Positions 43,249 to 52,084 of a stretch of DNA of 64,000 nucleotides are shown in pieces. Each line of letters starts with the position of its first letter. Positions within the stretch are counted from its first letter, which is position 1. The position numbers and the translations under genes are program-made. Under the pieces are notes generated by a model, which saw only the letters and a program-made list of their open reading frames with translations, had not been told where the DNA came from and ran no database searches. Source of the stretch: Sulfuricurvum sp. (GTDB taxonomy: Bacteria > Campylobacterota > Campylobacteria > Campylobacterales > Sulfurimonadaceae); contig NZ_JAQTNN010000015.1 in assembly GCF_028713855.1 (NCBI RefSeq), positions 1-64,000 on the forward strand, written 5' to 3'.

Positions 43249-43788
43249 ATGAAAACACTATTAAATCTATCAGTAGCTGCCATGCTCTTGGCAGGAGGTG
43301 CCTTTCTTTATGCCGATGATGATGAACATGAAGAACATGAAAATCATCGTTCCAGTAGAGTTGCACAACCGGTAACACCACAGGAAAAAGCAACGGTTGC
43401 GTTGTACACCAAAGAGTGCGGAGCGTGTCATATGGCGTATCAGCCGCAGTTTTTGCCGAAACGTTCTTGGGATAAAACGATGAACACGCTGGATAATCAT
43501 TTCAGCACCGATGCAACGCTTGATCCCGCTGATCATAAAACAATACAAAATTATTTGGCGACTCATGCATCTAAAAATGATCGAATGAGCGATATGAAAG
43601 GTGCTGTTGCTCTGCGCATTTCGGAGACTCCGTATTTTGTTCGTGAACATCGTGAAGTGACCAAAAAGATGGTAACACAGCCGGAAGTTAAAAGTTTTGC
43701 AAACTGTAACGCATGTCATACGCAAGCAACAAACGGAAGTTACCGTGAACGCGAAATTCGTATACCGAATTACGGACGCTGGGAATAA
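43249..43788 (+). CDS. Diheme cytochrome c (DHC family)
   Basis: A 179-residue periplasmic cytochrome with a signal peptide (LSVAAMLLAGGAFLYA), an acidic His-rich start (DDDEHEEHENH) and two heme motifs, C57-GACH61 and C153-NACH157. The segment LPKRSWDKTMNTLDNHF and DPADHKTIQNYL identify the DHC family, the redox partner of SHP. The same domain is fused to the next gene. Intergenic gap 15 bp. Confidence 0.85.
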   Translation: MKTLLNLSVAAMLLAGGAFLYADDDEHEEHENHRSSRVAQPVTPQEKATVALYTKECGACHMAYQPQFLPKRSWDKTMNTLDNHFSTDATLDPADHKTIQNYLATHASKNDRMSDMKGAVALRISETPYFVREHREVTKKMVTQPEVKSFANCNACHTQATNGSYREREIRIPNYGRWE

Positions 43789-43801
43789 ATAGGAGCTCAT
43801 T

Positions 43802-44905
43802 ATGAAACGGGTTTATGTTTGGACACTTCCTTCACGGCTATTTCACGGGCTGTTTGTATCATTAATTGTCGGTGCCTGGATTACTGTACAGGAAGATCAG
43901 TGGCTTTCAACGCATGTTGCGATGGGGAGTGCTGTCGGGGTGTTGGTGATATTTCGATTCGTGTGGGGAATGATGGGTCCAAAATATTCCCGTTTCGGTG
44001 ATTTTAACTTCCAAGCGAGCGAGCTTAAAGAGTACCTTGTAAGCATTCTGCATCCAACACGCCATTACATCGGGCACAATCCTGCGGCCAGTTTTGTCAT
44101 GATTGCCATGCTGATTACGGTTGTTCTTACTGTGATCAGCGGAATATTCGCATATGGTGTTCAAGAAAATCGCGGAGTTTTAGCATTTTTGCACGGAGAG
44201 TATTTTCAAAAGATGGATGATTTTAAAGAGATACACGAATTTTTTGTGAATCTCTTATGGGTACTTATAGCGGCACATGTAGGCGGAGTATTGGCTGATC
44301 GATTATTACATAAAACAGATCGAACACTTCCGTCTATTATCGACGGTTATAAAAATATTGAAGGTGAAAATGCCTTTTTGTCGGTGCCGCAAAAGGTTAT
44401 AGCGATTATAGGGATTGGCGGAACGGTTGGATTGCTTATGGTTACACTGAGTGTACCGAATAATATCCTGATAGCGGGATATAACCCAAAAGTGGACTAT
44501 AAACAGGAGAATCCGGTATTCGTCAATGAATGCGGCTCTTGCCATACCCTCTATCCGCCTACGCTATTACCGAAGGAATCGTGGGTAAAACTTATGGGAG
44601 ATTTGCCGAATCACTTCGGTGATGATGCTTCGCTTGACCCTGTTGATCATACAACGGTTTTAGCGTATCTTTTGACTCATTCGGCAGAAACGTCAAATCA
44701 GGAGATGTCGGTTAAAATGATGCAATCGCTTAAAAATCGCGATATGATAGCAATTACCCAAACTCCGTTTTGGAAAAAAAGACATCAACATATATCGGAT
44801 GATATTTTTAAAAGCGATCGTGTTAAAAGCCGTGCAAACTGCAAAGCGTGTCATAGCGATGTTGAGCAGGGTACAATCGAAGATAACGCGATAAAAGCAC
44901 TATGA
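43802..44905 (+). CDS. Cytochrome b561-type membrane protein fused to a DHC diheme domain
   Basis: A 367-residue fusion. Residues 1-220 are a b-type cytochrome with about five hydrophobic segments and candidate heme histidines H15, H38, H92 and H159 (LPSRLFHGLF; IAAHVGGVLADRL). Residues 235-360 are a periplasmic diheme domain with C244-GSCH248 and C347-KACH351, similar to the separate diheme protein (LPKESWVKLMGDLPNHF; DPVDHTTVLAYL). It would pass electrons from quinol to the SHP/DHC cytochromes. Ribosome site AGGAG. Confidence 0.85.
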   Translation: MKRVYVWTLPSRLFHGLFVSLIVGAWITVQEDQWLSTHVAMGSAVGVLVIFRFVWGMMGPKYSRFGDFNFQASELKEYLVSILHPTRHYIGHNPAASFVMIAMLITVVLTVISGIFAYGVQENRGVLAFLHGEYFQKMDDFKEIHEFFVNLLWVLIAAHVGGVLADRLLHKTDRTLPSIIDGYKNIEGENAFLSVPQKVIAIIGIGGTVGLLMVTLSVPNNILIAGYNPKVDYKQENPVFVNECGSCHTLYPPTLLPKESWVKLMGDLPNHFGDDASLDPVDHTTVLAYLLTHSAETSNQEMSVKMMQSLKNRDMIAITQTPFWKKRHQHISDDIFKSDRVKSRANCKACHSDVEQGTIEDNAIKAL

Positions 44906-44915
44906 AGAGGATAGA

Positions 44916-45299
44916 ATGAAGTGGATTTTCTGTGTGATTGCCGTGCTATGTCTATCTGGTATCAATCCAATTTATGCGGATGACGATCACCGTTTTCCGA
45001 TGGATTTGCATGATTTGGGACTGACAAAGCAACAGCACCGTTCCCTTGAAGAGGCGATGAAAGAGTATCAATACGCGTATCGCCGCTATCATCATCAGAA
45101 TGAGAGAGCCCAAGAAGAGCTCAACGCGTTGTTTCTCAATCCATCATTTGATGCAGAGGCGTTCCGGGCTAAAAGTTTGGAGATGGAGAGAGGTTCGATA
45201 GAGATTCGAATCCGATTGTTTGAGCGGCTGCATACGATTCTTACCCCTGAACAAAAACGGCGTTTTAGCAGACATCTGGAGGAGTTGGACAGTGAGTAG
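44916..45299 (+). CDS. Spy/CpxP-like periplasmic protein
   Basis: A 127-residue protein with a signal peptide (WIFCVIAVLCLSGINPIYA) and a mostly helical mature part, starting DDDHRFPMDL and containing LGLTKQQHRSLEEAMKEY, FDAEAFRAKSLEME and ILTPEQKRRFSRHLEEL. The helix-turn pattern with the two T-x-Q segments fits the Spy/CpxP and metal-resistance (CnrX-like) superfamily, which sense metal or envelope stress. Its stop overlaps the response-regulator start, so it may feed the kinase. Confidence 0.7.
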   Translation: MKWIFCVIAVLCLSGINPIYADDDHRFPMDLHDLGLTKQQHRSLEEAMKEYQYAYRRYHHQNERAQEELNALFLNPSFDAEAFRAKSLEMERGSIEIRIRLFERLHTILTPEQKRRFSRHLEELDSE

Positions 45300-45963
45300 A
45301 AAAGTGCTCCTAATCGAAGATGATATTCCTCTTCAGGAATTGATCGGTTCCTTTTTGGAACCGTATGGATTTGAAACGGAGGGGTATGCCGATCCGAAAA
45401 AAGCGCTTGATCGATTGTTGGTGGAGAAAAAACCTTTTGACATCGTTGTTTTAGATCTGATGCTTCCGGGAATGGACGGATTTGATGTCGCAAAGATGAT
45501 TAAAAGTCATCTCGATATCCCTATCATCATCTCTTCCGCTCGTACCGATATCGGAAATAAAATATACGGCTACGATTTGGGAGCTGACGATTATCTCGAT
45601 AAACCGTATGAGCCTCGTGAACTTGTTTTGCGGATAGAGGCAGTGTTACGCCGTTACGGGCGTAAAGATGAACTGGTCGTATCGGATTTTACGATTGATG
45701 AATCGGCAAAGTCGGTTATGATAGAGGGGTACCCGATCGATTTCACACGCATTGAATTTGATATATTCTTACTGTTGGTCAAGAATCGGGGTAAAAATCT
45801 CTCACGTGATCAAATCATCGGCTCATTGGGACTTTCCGATGATATAAAACACCGTACGATCGATATGCATATCAGTAATATTCGTCTCAAAATCGGCGAT
45901 GATGCCAAAGAACCCCGCTATATTAAGTCGGTATGGGGCATCGGCTATAAATTTACGGGATAA
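45292..45963 (+). CDS. OmpR-family response regulator
   Basis: A 223-residue regulator starting at a GTG that follows GGAGGAG and overlaps the upstream stop. Receiver: LIEDDIPLQELI, phosphorylation site VVLDLMLPGMDG, SSARTDI, DKPYEPREL. The winged helix ends ISNIRLKIGDD and SVWGIGYKFTG. A longer frame from 45220 would run inside the Spy-like gene. It probably controls this operon through the TGTCAA repeats at 42742. Confidence 0.88.
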   Translation: MSRKVLLIEDDIPLQELIGSFLEPYGFETEGYADPKKALDRLLVEKKPFDIVVLDLMLPGMDGFDVAKMIKSHLDIPIIISSARTDIGNKIYGYDLGADDYLDKPYEPRELVLRIEAVLRRYGRKDELVVSDFTIDESAKSVMIEGYPIDFTRIEFDIFLLLVKNRGKNLSRDQIIGSLGLSDDIKHRTIDMHISNIRLKIGDDAKEPRYIKSVWGIGYKFTG

Positions 45964-47169
45964 ATGATGTCAATATTTACCAAAATAACTGTTTTATTTC
46001 TTATAAGTTTGACTCTTATGATCGGCATCGGATATAAGATCGATACCATCAATACCCAAAAATATGAATCGATAGTACTGCAAAAGTATCTTATTGACGG
46101 GCGGAAAATATTTAAATGGATGGCGACATCATCTGCCGATGAACTTCAAGACAAATTTAAAACGTTGAATCTAATCACAATTCCCCCGGTGCAAACCAAA
46201 CAAGTTCTTATGCGGCAATCGCATACCTTTGGATTATTTGAGATATTAAAAAGTGACGAGGGGGATTATATTCTCCATATCCGTTACATCGATGATGAGA
46301 TCTATTTACGAGATACGACGCTGCAAGAGTCTCTAAGGGAGGGATGGATTCTTAATGCCTTGGTAGTTGCCGATATCATTGTCTTAGCCGTCATTTTTAT
46401 TATCATTTTGAGGATGTTAACCCCTTTAAATTCTATTACAGCAAGCATGCGTCGATTTGCACAAGGAGATTATCGCAACCGTAGCAGTGTAGAATCTCAC
46501 GATGAGATCGGGGAAGTGGCTCGCACCTATAACGAGATGGCACAAACCATCGAGAATTTGATCCGATCACGTCAAGAGCTTCTACGTGATGTAGGACACG
46601 AATTACGCACCCCCATAGCACGCGGATTGTTTGCGTTGGAACAGATTGAGGATTCAAAAATACGAGATACCCTTAAACACTCGTTTAAAGAACTCGATCA
46701 ATTGACTCAGGAACTGTTAGAGATCGAAAAGCTTCAGGCAACCGATACGATGCAAACGGAGAGTTTCAGTGCTGAAACACTGGTTATGGAAGCTCTTTCG
46801 AAACTCAATCTAACCGATGAATCAAACCTATTGGTTAATATTCAAGAGAATTTTACCTTAAACGGGGATTTGCAGTACCTCTCATTGGCACTGAAAAATC
46901 TTCTCGATAATGCGTTGAAATACGCTGAAACATTTCCGATCCTATTGGAGATCACCTCTAATCGTATCAGTGTTTTCAATCACGGTAAACCTTTGGAAAA
47001 AGAGTTCAGCTATTTTTTAACACCCTTTACCCGTCAGGAACGTTCACGTACGACCGAAGGGTTTGGCCTTGGGCTAAATATCGTCAGTAAGATTGTCGCT
47101 AAACACGGTTTCTCCTTGGTATACGATTATGACCAAGGACAACACTGTTTCTCTATTGTTGTCCACTAA
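45964..47169 (+). CDS. Sensor histidine kinase
   Basis: A 401-residue inner-membrane kinase: membrane helix (ITVLFLISLTLMIGIGY), a periplasmic sensor of about 100 residues, a second helix (LNALVVADIIVLAVIFIIIL), a HAMP segment (ASMRRFAQGDYRNRS), the H-box LRDVGHELRTPIARG and the ATPase domain (LKNLLDNALKYA, GFGLGLNIV). It follows the regulator with no gap. Similar in layout to the kinase at 35551 but clearly diverged. Confidence 0.88.
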   Translation: MMSIFTKITVLFLISLTLMIGIGYKIDTINTQKYESIVLQKYLIDGRKIFKWMATSSADELQDKFKTLNLITIPPVQTKQVLMRQSHTFGLFEILKSDEGDYILHIRYIDDEIYLRDTTLQESLREGWILNALVVADIIVLAVIFIIILRMLTPLNSITASMRRFAQGDYRNRSSVESHDEIGEVARTYNEMAQTIENLIRSRQELLRDVGHELRTPIARGLFALEQIEDSKIRDTLKHSFKELDQLTQELLEIEKLQATDTMQTESFSAETLVMEALSKLNLTDESNLLVNIQENFTLNGDLQYLSLALKNLLDNALKYAETFPILLEITSNRISVFNHGKPLEKEFSYFLTPFTRQERSRTTEGFGLGLNIVSKIVAKHGFSLVYDYDQGQHCFSIVVH

Positions 47170-47192
47170 AAAATTAAATTGGAAAGAGTACT

Positions 47193-47906
47193 ATGACCCC
47201 GTTAATTGCAATGTTTATCCCAGCACTTGTCGCTTCTTTAGGAGGCCTTTTAGCCGTTTATTGGAGCCCGTCACACCAAACACGCAGTTTGATCCAGCAC
47301 TTCGCGGCGGGAGTCGTTTTGGCGGCATTGGCTGTGGAAGTTTTGCCGGAAATCGGTCGTGAACATGCTCCGGCATGGGTTCTTATCGGTTCATTCACCT
47401 TCGGCGGATTGATGATGTATATTATGAAACTTTGGAGTATGCGATTAGAAGAAAAAACAGAGCATTTAGGAGATAATGCTTTTAACTACGGCTTGATCGC
47501 CGCAACATTCATCGATGTGGCAGTGGATGGCTTTATTATCGGTGCAGGATTCGCCGCCGGAGGAAATACAGGGCTTATTTTGGCATTGGGTTTATCGGTA
47601 GAGTTATTGTTTTTAGGCTTGTCGTTAGTCTCAAACACCATCAAAGGATGGCGTGTCGTATTTATGAGCGTTGCCTTGGCGGGTGTAGTTTTACTCTGTA
47701 CCTTGCTTGGGAATTATCTATTATCAGGGGCTTCGACGAGCGTTATAAGCGCTATTCTCGCTTTCGGTGTAGCGGCATTGCTCTATCTCGTAACGGATGA
47801 GCTTTTGGTGGAGGCGCACACCATAGAGGAGAAACCTTCTTCAACCCTCTGGCTGTTTGCCGGATTTTTGGTATTTTGGAGTATTCAGCTCTTTAGCGGT
47901 GTATAA
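47193..47906 (+). CDS. ZIP-family metal transporter
   Basis: A 237-residue protein with about eight hydrophobic segments. HFAAGVVLAALAVEVLPE, ATFIDVAVDGFIIGAGF and ALGLSVELLFLGLSLV are the metal-binding helices of the family, with D and E where many ZIPs have H. The end reads YLVTDELLVEAHT. Substrate unknown; zinc or iron are usual. It closes the heme-protein operon, 23 bp after the kinase. Confidence 0.75.
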   Translation: MTPLIAMFIPALVASLGGLLAVYWSPSHQTRSLIQHFAAGVVLAALAVEVLPEIGREHAPAWVLIGSFTFGGLMMYIMKLWSMRLEEKTEHLGDNAFNYGLIAATFIDVAVDGFIIGAGFAAGGNTGLILALGLSVELLFLGLSLVSNTIKGWRVVFMSVALAGVVLLCTLLGNYLLSGASTSVISAILAFGVAALLYLVTDELLVEAHTIEEKPSSTLWLFAGFLVFWSIQLFSGV

Positions 47907-47923
47907 AAATCGGTAAAAAGCAG

Positions 47924-50900
47924 TTATTTTTTCTTCTTTTCATCCGGTATCATCCATAAAAACGGATAAACCAATGTCCGCTTCAGGATATTAAACGGTG
48001 CGGTGACAATCTCTTTTGCGATAGCGGTTTCTACTTTTGGATCGTCGAGTTTACCGCTGAGGGTTAGGGTGGTTGAGAGTGAACCGTCATCTCCCAACAA
48101 GATATACCCTACCACCGGAACTTTTCCCAAAACGGAGCCGAGATCGGTTTTAAGAGTAAGTGTTCCGTTTAATGTCTGATTTTTCATATCGGCTTGCCCT
48201 TCACCGAGTATTTTCATTTCTGGAGAGTTGAGGGTGAAGTTATCGACATGTACTACATTGTGATCATACGCAAAATGAGCATATCCCTCTTTAAGCGGAA
48301 GTCCTACTCTATTGTAATTAGGAAGGGAAAACGTCGCTAAGGATGGAACGGTGTTAACAAATGCCAAGACATTGTTAAGTACTTTATAGTCTTTAAGAAT
48401 AGTATTTTCGACCCGCATAATGCCATCAAATGTGTCTGCTTCCCCTTTGGCCTGAAACGAAAATTTCCCTCCGTTGAAATCACTGAATAAAAATAGATGT
48501 TCCATAAATTTATCATTGAATCCGCTGCCATCGATAAAAAATACTCCATCACGAATTTTCAGCGTCGCATTTCCTCCCATGTGCGTGAGGGTTGCATCCA
48601 TATCTTCATCGATGATCTGAGCATCTAAATTATCGGCAATGATACGACGCCCTTTCATGAGATAAAGGTAGGTATGTACAGCATGAATCTGGATTGGAAC
48701 CGCATCTTCAGTGACGGGTTGATTTGTTTTTGAGGGCGTTGGCTGCTCTTCTGCGAGAAAACGGAAAAGGTGAGGCATATTGATACCGGCATTTTTGGCA
48801 GTAACGTCGATTTTTTCACTGTTTCGTGTTAAAACAAGCCGATCATTTATACGTATGGAGGTTTGGCCATCATAATAGACACCGCTAAAGTTATAACGTG
48901 AAATAGGTTTTTCATCCACCATCATAATAGGGTAGGGATAGATGATGGAGCCGTTAAAATTGTAACGGGAGCTTTTCGGCGAATAAAAGAGGTTGAGATA
49001 ACCCTTATCGATATGGTATCGTCGCAGAAGAGGAGATTTTTGTGAAAGAAGCGAAATATCGCTAAGGGCTATTTTCCATCCGTCCTGAATTGTTGAAAAA
49101 CGGGCTTTGAGAGCTTCAACATCTAAGATTATTTCATCTTTGGAGGCATCGATACTCAAGTTGAGGGATTTTTGAGCATCGATTAGAGGGGAAATTTTTG
49201 GACTCAACGGGATCATATCGCTAAGAAGGAGTGATCCTTGATGCGTGTCTAACCGATAGTTACCTGTGAACTTTCCTTTGAGCATATCTCCTAAGACCGC
49301 TTCGATATGTTCAAAGGTGATTTCATCCCCTTTCACCGATGCGCTAAACGGTGAGAGAAGTAGGGGGAGCTGATGGACAGACCATGCCGATACATTAGGA
49401 GTAGACAAAGAGGTACCGTTATGATCGTAGTGAATATCGATATTCAAAGGAGAGTGTTGAAGCTGTATATCTTCCAACTTAAAGTCATCAAGCTGTATTT
49501 GAATATCGGTTTGTTTGTTCAAACCGTCAAATAAAGCATTGATTTTACCGTGAATGGAATCATTGAGGTTAAAAGCGACGGATTGACAAGTGCTGCGGGC
49601 ATTATGATAATCAAATGGAGCGCTAAAGGCATCAATGCGGAGTATTTTTCCCAGTACATTCCATTGCGAAGAAGCGATTTTGAGAGTATCGCCTTTCGGT
49701 GCAATAATATAATTGACCCTAAGCGGATCGGGAAAATTACGAAGATTGAGATGCTGTTTATTGACTAAGGGCGTTACTGAATACGCATCAATGGCAACAA
49801 TACCATGTCCGGTTGATGCATCATACTCTCCTTTGACGTAGGCATGAGCTATATCATCTCCATAGTGGGCGGTGAAATTCTCAAAACCAACACGGGTGTT
49901 ATCGAGTTTAACGATCCCGCCTTCCGAACGTAAAGGGATTTGATCGAGTAAAATTTCCGATGCACTAGGTCGGAATACCCCTTGAGCCGTAGTATCGAGC
50001 GTATGGAGATTGACGGTAAGATTCAGATCGACATTGCATATGCCGGAGGTTTGTTTGATGGGAAGATCAATCTTATAAAAATGCAAAAGAGCTAAAATCG
50101 GGTCATTCAACATTCCGTGAGCTGTTTGAATATGGGTGGAGAGGGTAGTGTGCTCGGTCGTAAAATCGATGTAGAGAATACTTTGTTCGGTTGGAAGAGC
50201 ATAAAATGTTCCCTGATAAGGGGCAATATAGAGCTTTCCATGCATAAAAGAGAGGTCCACACGCGGTGCTTTAATGGGTTCAAATCCTTGAGCAAACGTG
50301 TATTCGCCCTGATAAACCGTTGCTTCCGCACGCAGAGTTTTTAACACCTCTTCGGGTTTATCGTAATGAAATTTACCTTCTAATCGCTTCAGCGTGAGTG
50401 AATTTATCTTGGCATATTCATCAATCCAAGGTTCGATTTCAGGATCAATACGGAAAAATTTAACCAGAGGTTTGATGGTTTGAAATGCGCCGTCTGCATA
50501 GATACGAAAATTCAAGGTATCGGTATCTCCCGATGCTACGACACGGAGCGTGGGAGTTTTGGGAAGAGTGACAAACAAATTGGCTTTGAGATGCTGTTTT
50601 GAAAGTTCTACAAAAAGATGGAGAGATAGATTTGCATCAGCGATTTGACAGGGAGGGAGAATAAGATTAAAACTTTTTTCATTGAGGCTATACGTTCCGC
50701 GGCAGGAGTAATCCCCTTGACGTACGATTAACTCCCCATTGGAGCCTTTTTTATAGTGAAGTGACGTATAAATGTTATCATATTGAATAGTATCAATATC
50801 AATCTGATTGACCCAACGTTCTATCTCTCGTACAAACGGCGGGAGCTTAGAGAGAGGTTCCAGCGTAATCGGGGTATTGTCACTTTTAAGGGCACTCAGA

Positions 50901-51109
50901 TCAACTTTCGAGGCACGAATCAGGAGCTCATTGTTCCATTTGAGATATAATTTCTCAATGGTGACACCTTTAAATGTTAGGTGATCAATCCAAATTCCTT
51001 CAAGTAAAGCGATAAACGTGAAAAAGCCGAGTAAAAAAGTAAAGCCCAAAAAAAGAATGATATTACGATGGGTTTTTGGAATAATACTGGTGATGATTTT
51101 TTCTTTCAT
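47924..51109 (-). CDS. AsmA-like / YhdP-type envelope protein
   Basis: A 1061-residue protein with one N-terminal membrane helix (IILFLGFTFLLGFFTFIALL) and a long periplasmic part built of repeating amphipathic strands (for example TLRVVASGDTDTLNFRIYADG and VDLSFMHGKLYIAP). The C-terminal 200 residues (AKGEADTFDGIMRVENTILKDY; GTLTLKTDLGSVLGKVPVVGYIL) match the AsmA/YhdP C-terminal domain. Such proteins carry phospholipids between membranes. Its 5' end overlaps the divergent mltG start. Confidence 0.75.
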   Translation of the reverse strand: MKEKIITSIIPKTHRNIILFLGFTFLLGFFTFIALLEGIWIDHLTFKGVTIEKLYLKWNNELLIRASKVDLSALKSDNTPITLEPLSKLPPFVREIERWVNQIDIDTIQYDNIYTSLHYKKGSNGELIVRQGDYSCRGTYSLNEKSFNLILPPCQIADANLSLHLFVELSKQHLKANLFVTLPKTPTLRVVASGDTDTLNFRIYADGAFQTIKPLVKFFRIDPEIEPWIDEYAKINSLTLKRLEGKFHYDKPEEVLKTLRAEATVYQGEYTFAQGFEPIKAPRVDLSFMHGKLYIAPYQGTFYALPTEQSILYIDFTTEHTTLSTHIQTAHGMLNDPILALLHFYKIDLPIKQTSGICNVDLNLTVNLHTLDTTAQGVFRPSASEILLDQIPLRSEGGIVKLDNTRVGFENFTAHYGDDIAHAYVKGEYDASTGHGIVAIDAYSVTPLVNKQHLNLRNFPDPLRVNYIIAPKGDTLKIASSQWNVLGKILRIDAFSAPFDYHNARSTCQSVAFNLNDSIHGKINALFDGLNKQTDIQIQLDDFKLEDIQLQHSPLNIDIHYDHNGTSLSTPNVSAWSVHQLPLLLSPFSASVKGDEITFEHIEAVLGDMLKGKFTGNYRLDTHQGSLLLSDMIPLSPKISPLIDAQKSLNLSIDASKDEIILDVEALKARFSTIQDGWKIALSDISLLSQKSPLLRRYHIDKGYLNLFYSPKSSRYNFNGSIIYPYPIMMVDEKPISRYNFSGVYYDGQTSIRINDRLVLTRNSEKIDVTAKNAGINMPHLFRFLAEEQPTPSKTNQPVTEDAVPIQIHAVHTYLYLMKGRRIIADNLDAQIIDEDMDATLTHMGGNATLKIRDGVFFIDGSGFNDKFMEHLFLFSDFNGGKFSFQAKGEADTFDGIMRVENTILKDYKVLNNVLAFVNTVPSLATFSLPNYNRVGLPLKEGYAHFAYDHNVVHVDNFTLNSPEMKILGEGQADMKNQTLNGTLTLKTDLGSVLGKVPVVGYILLGDDGSLSTTLTLSGKLDDPKVETAIAKEIVTAPFNILKRTLVYPFLWMIPDEKKKK

Positions 51110-51983
51110 GACTTACCTATTCTCTACTGTTACATCACCTAAAATCGTCTATATTCCCCAAGGTTCCGTCTTTAAAAGTATAGCACACCTCCAGTCCGAA
51201 GGGGTAAACCTTCATTTTTTTGACGCATTTATTTTACGATTATTGGGCGCCCCGCAACAAGGGTGGATAAGTATCAAAGAAGAGAAGATGAGCCGCATAG
51301 CATATCTTTACCAGCTCACGACGGCGAAAGCGGCAACACGCCAGATTACACTTATTCCGGGTGAAACAACGGCGGTGTTTTTAAAGCAGATAGCCGATGC
51401 ACTCTCGATGGATGTAACGTTACTCCAAAAAGCGTATGATCAACATGCTACGTATAAAGAGGGAAATTTCGTTCCGGAAACGTATAGCATTCCCAATGAA
51501 CCAAATGAAGAAAAGCTCATAGTCCATCTCTTACATGAATCTGATAAAAAGATGAAAAGCTTGGCAAATGAGTACCATCAGCCTTTTGAAAAAGAAAAAT
51601 GGTTACAAATTGTAACAAAAGCTTCAGTAATTCAAAAAGAAGCGGCTTCAGAGAGTGACATGCCGTTTGTCAGCTCCGTGATTGACAATCGTATCAAAAA
51701 GGGGATGAGACTTCAAATGGACGGCACCTTGAACTACGGTGAATATTCGCATCAAAAAGTGACAGCCCGTCGAATACGAACGGACAAAACTCCCTATAAT
51801 ACGTATAAAAACAAGGGTCTACCTACTGATCCGGTATGTAATGTATCTAAAGAAGCGATACACGCCGCACTCAATCCGGCGCATACGGATTACCTCTATT
51901 TTGTACGAGGTAAAAATGGGGAACATATCTACAGTAGTTACTTTTCTACACACCATAAAAACATAGTAAATGCTACAAAATGA
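51057..51983 (+). CDS. mltG: Endolytic murein transglycosylase MltG
   Basis: About 308 residues from the ATG at 51057; a GTG at 51018 would add 13 Lys-rich residues. One membrane helix (VFGIILVMIFSFMTYLFS) anchors the YceG domain. The catalytic glutamate is in VIQKEAASESDMP, followed by VIDNRIKKGMRLQMDGTLNYG and LPTDPVCNVSKEAIHAALNP, all family signatures. It cuts nascent glycan strands. The start overlaps the divergent AsmA-like gene by at least 53 bp. Confidence 0.9.
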   Translation: MILRWVFGIILVMIFSFMTYLFSTVTSPKIVYIPQGSVFKSIAHLQSEGVNLHFFDAFILRLLGAPQQGWISIKEEKMSRIAYLYQLTTAKAATRQITLIPGETTAVFLKQIADALSMDVTLLQKAYDQHATYKEGNFVPETYSIPNEPNEEKLIVHLLHESDKKMKSLANEYHQPFEKEKWLQIVTKASVIQKEAASESDMPFVSSVIDNRIKKGMRLQMDGTLNYGEYSHQKVTARRIRTDKTPYNTYKNKGLPTDPVCNVSKEAIHAALNPAHTDYLYFVRGKNGEHIYSSYFSTHHKNIVNATK

Positions 51984-52047
51984 AACAAATTGGCAACTTT
52001 TTATACCCTTCAGTGATGCAAAGTGAAAAAATGGCGAACGTAAGTGT

Positions 52048-52053
52048 TATGAT
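52048..52053 (+). promoter_or_regulatory. Putative -10 of icd
   Basis: TATGAT 31 bp before the icd ATG, with an AGGAG ribosome site at 52074-52078 and no -35 hexamer. Tentative. Confidence 0.35.
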
Positions 52054-52084
52054 GCTTTCATAAAAAAAATGACAGGAGAACCTG

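Noticed and set aside
45220-45291. Longer N-terminus of the second response regulator
   Set aside because: The extension lies inside the Spy-like gene; the GTG at 45292 has GGAGGAG upstream and begins directly before the receiver fold.
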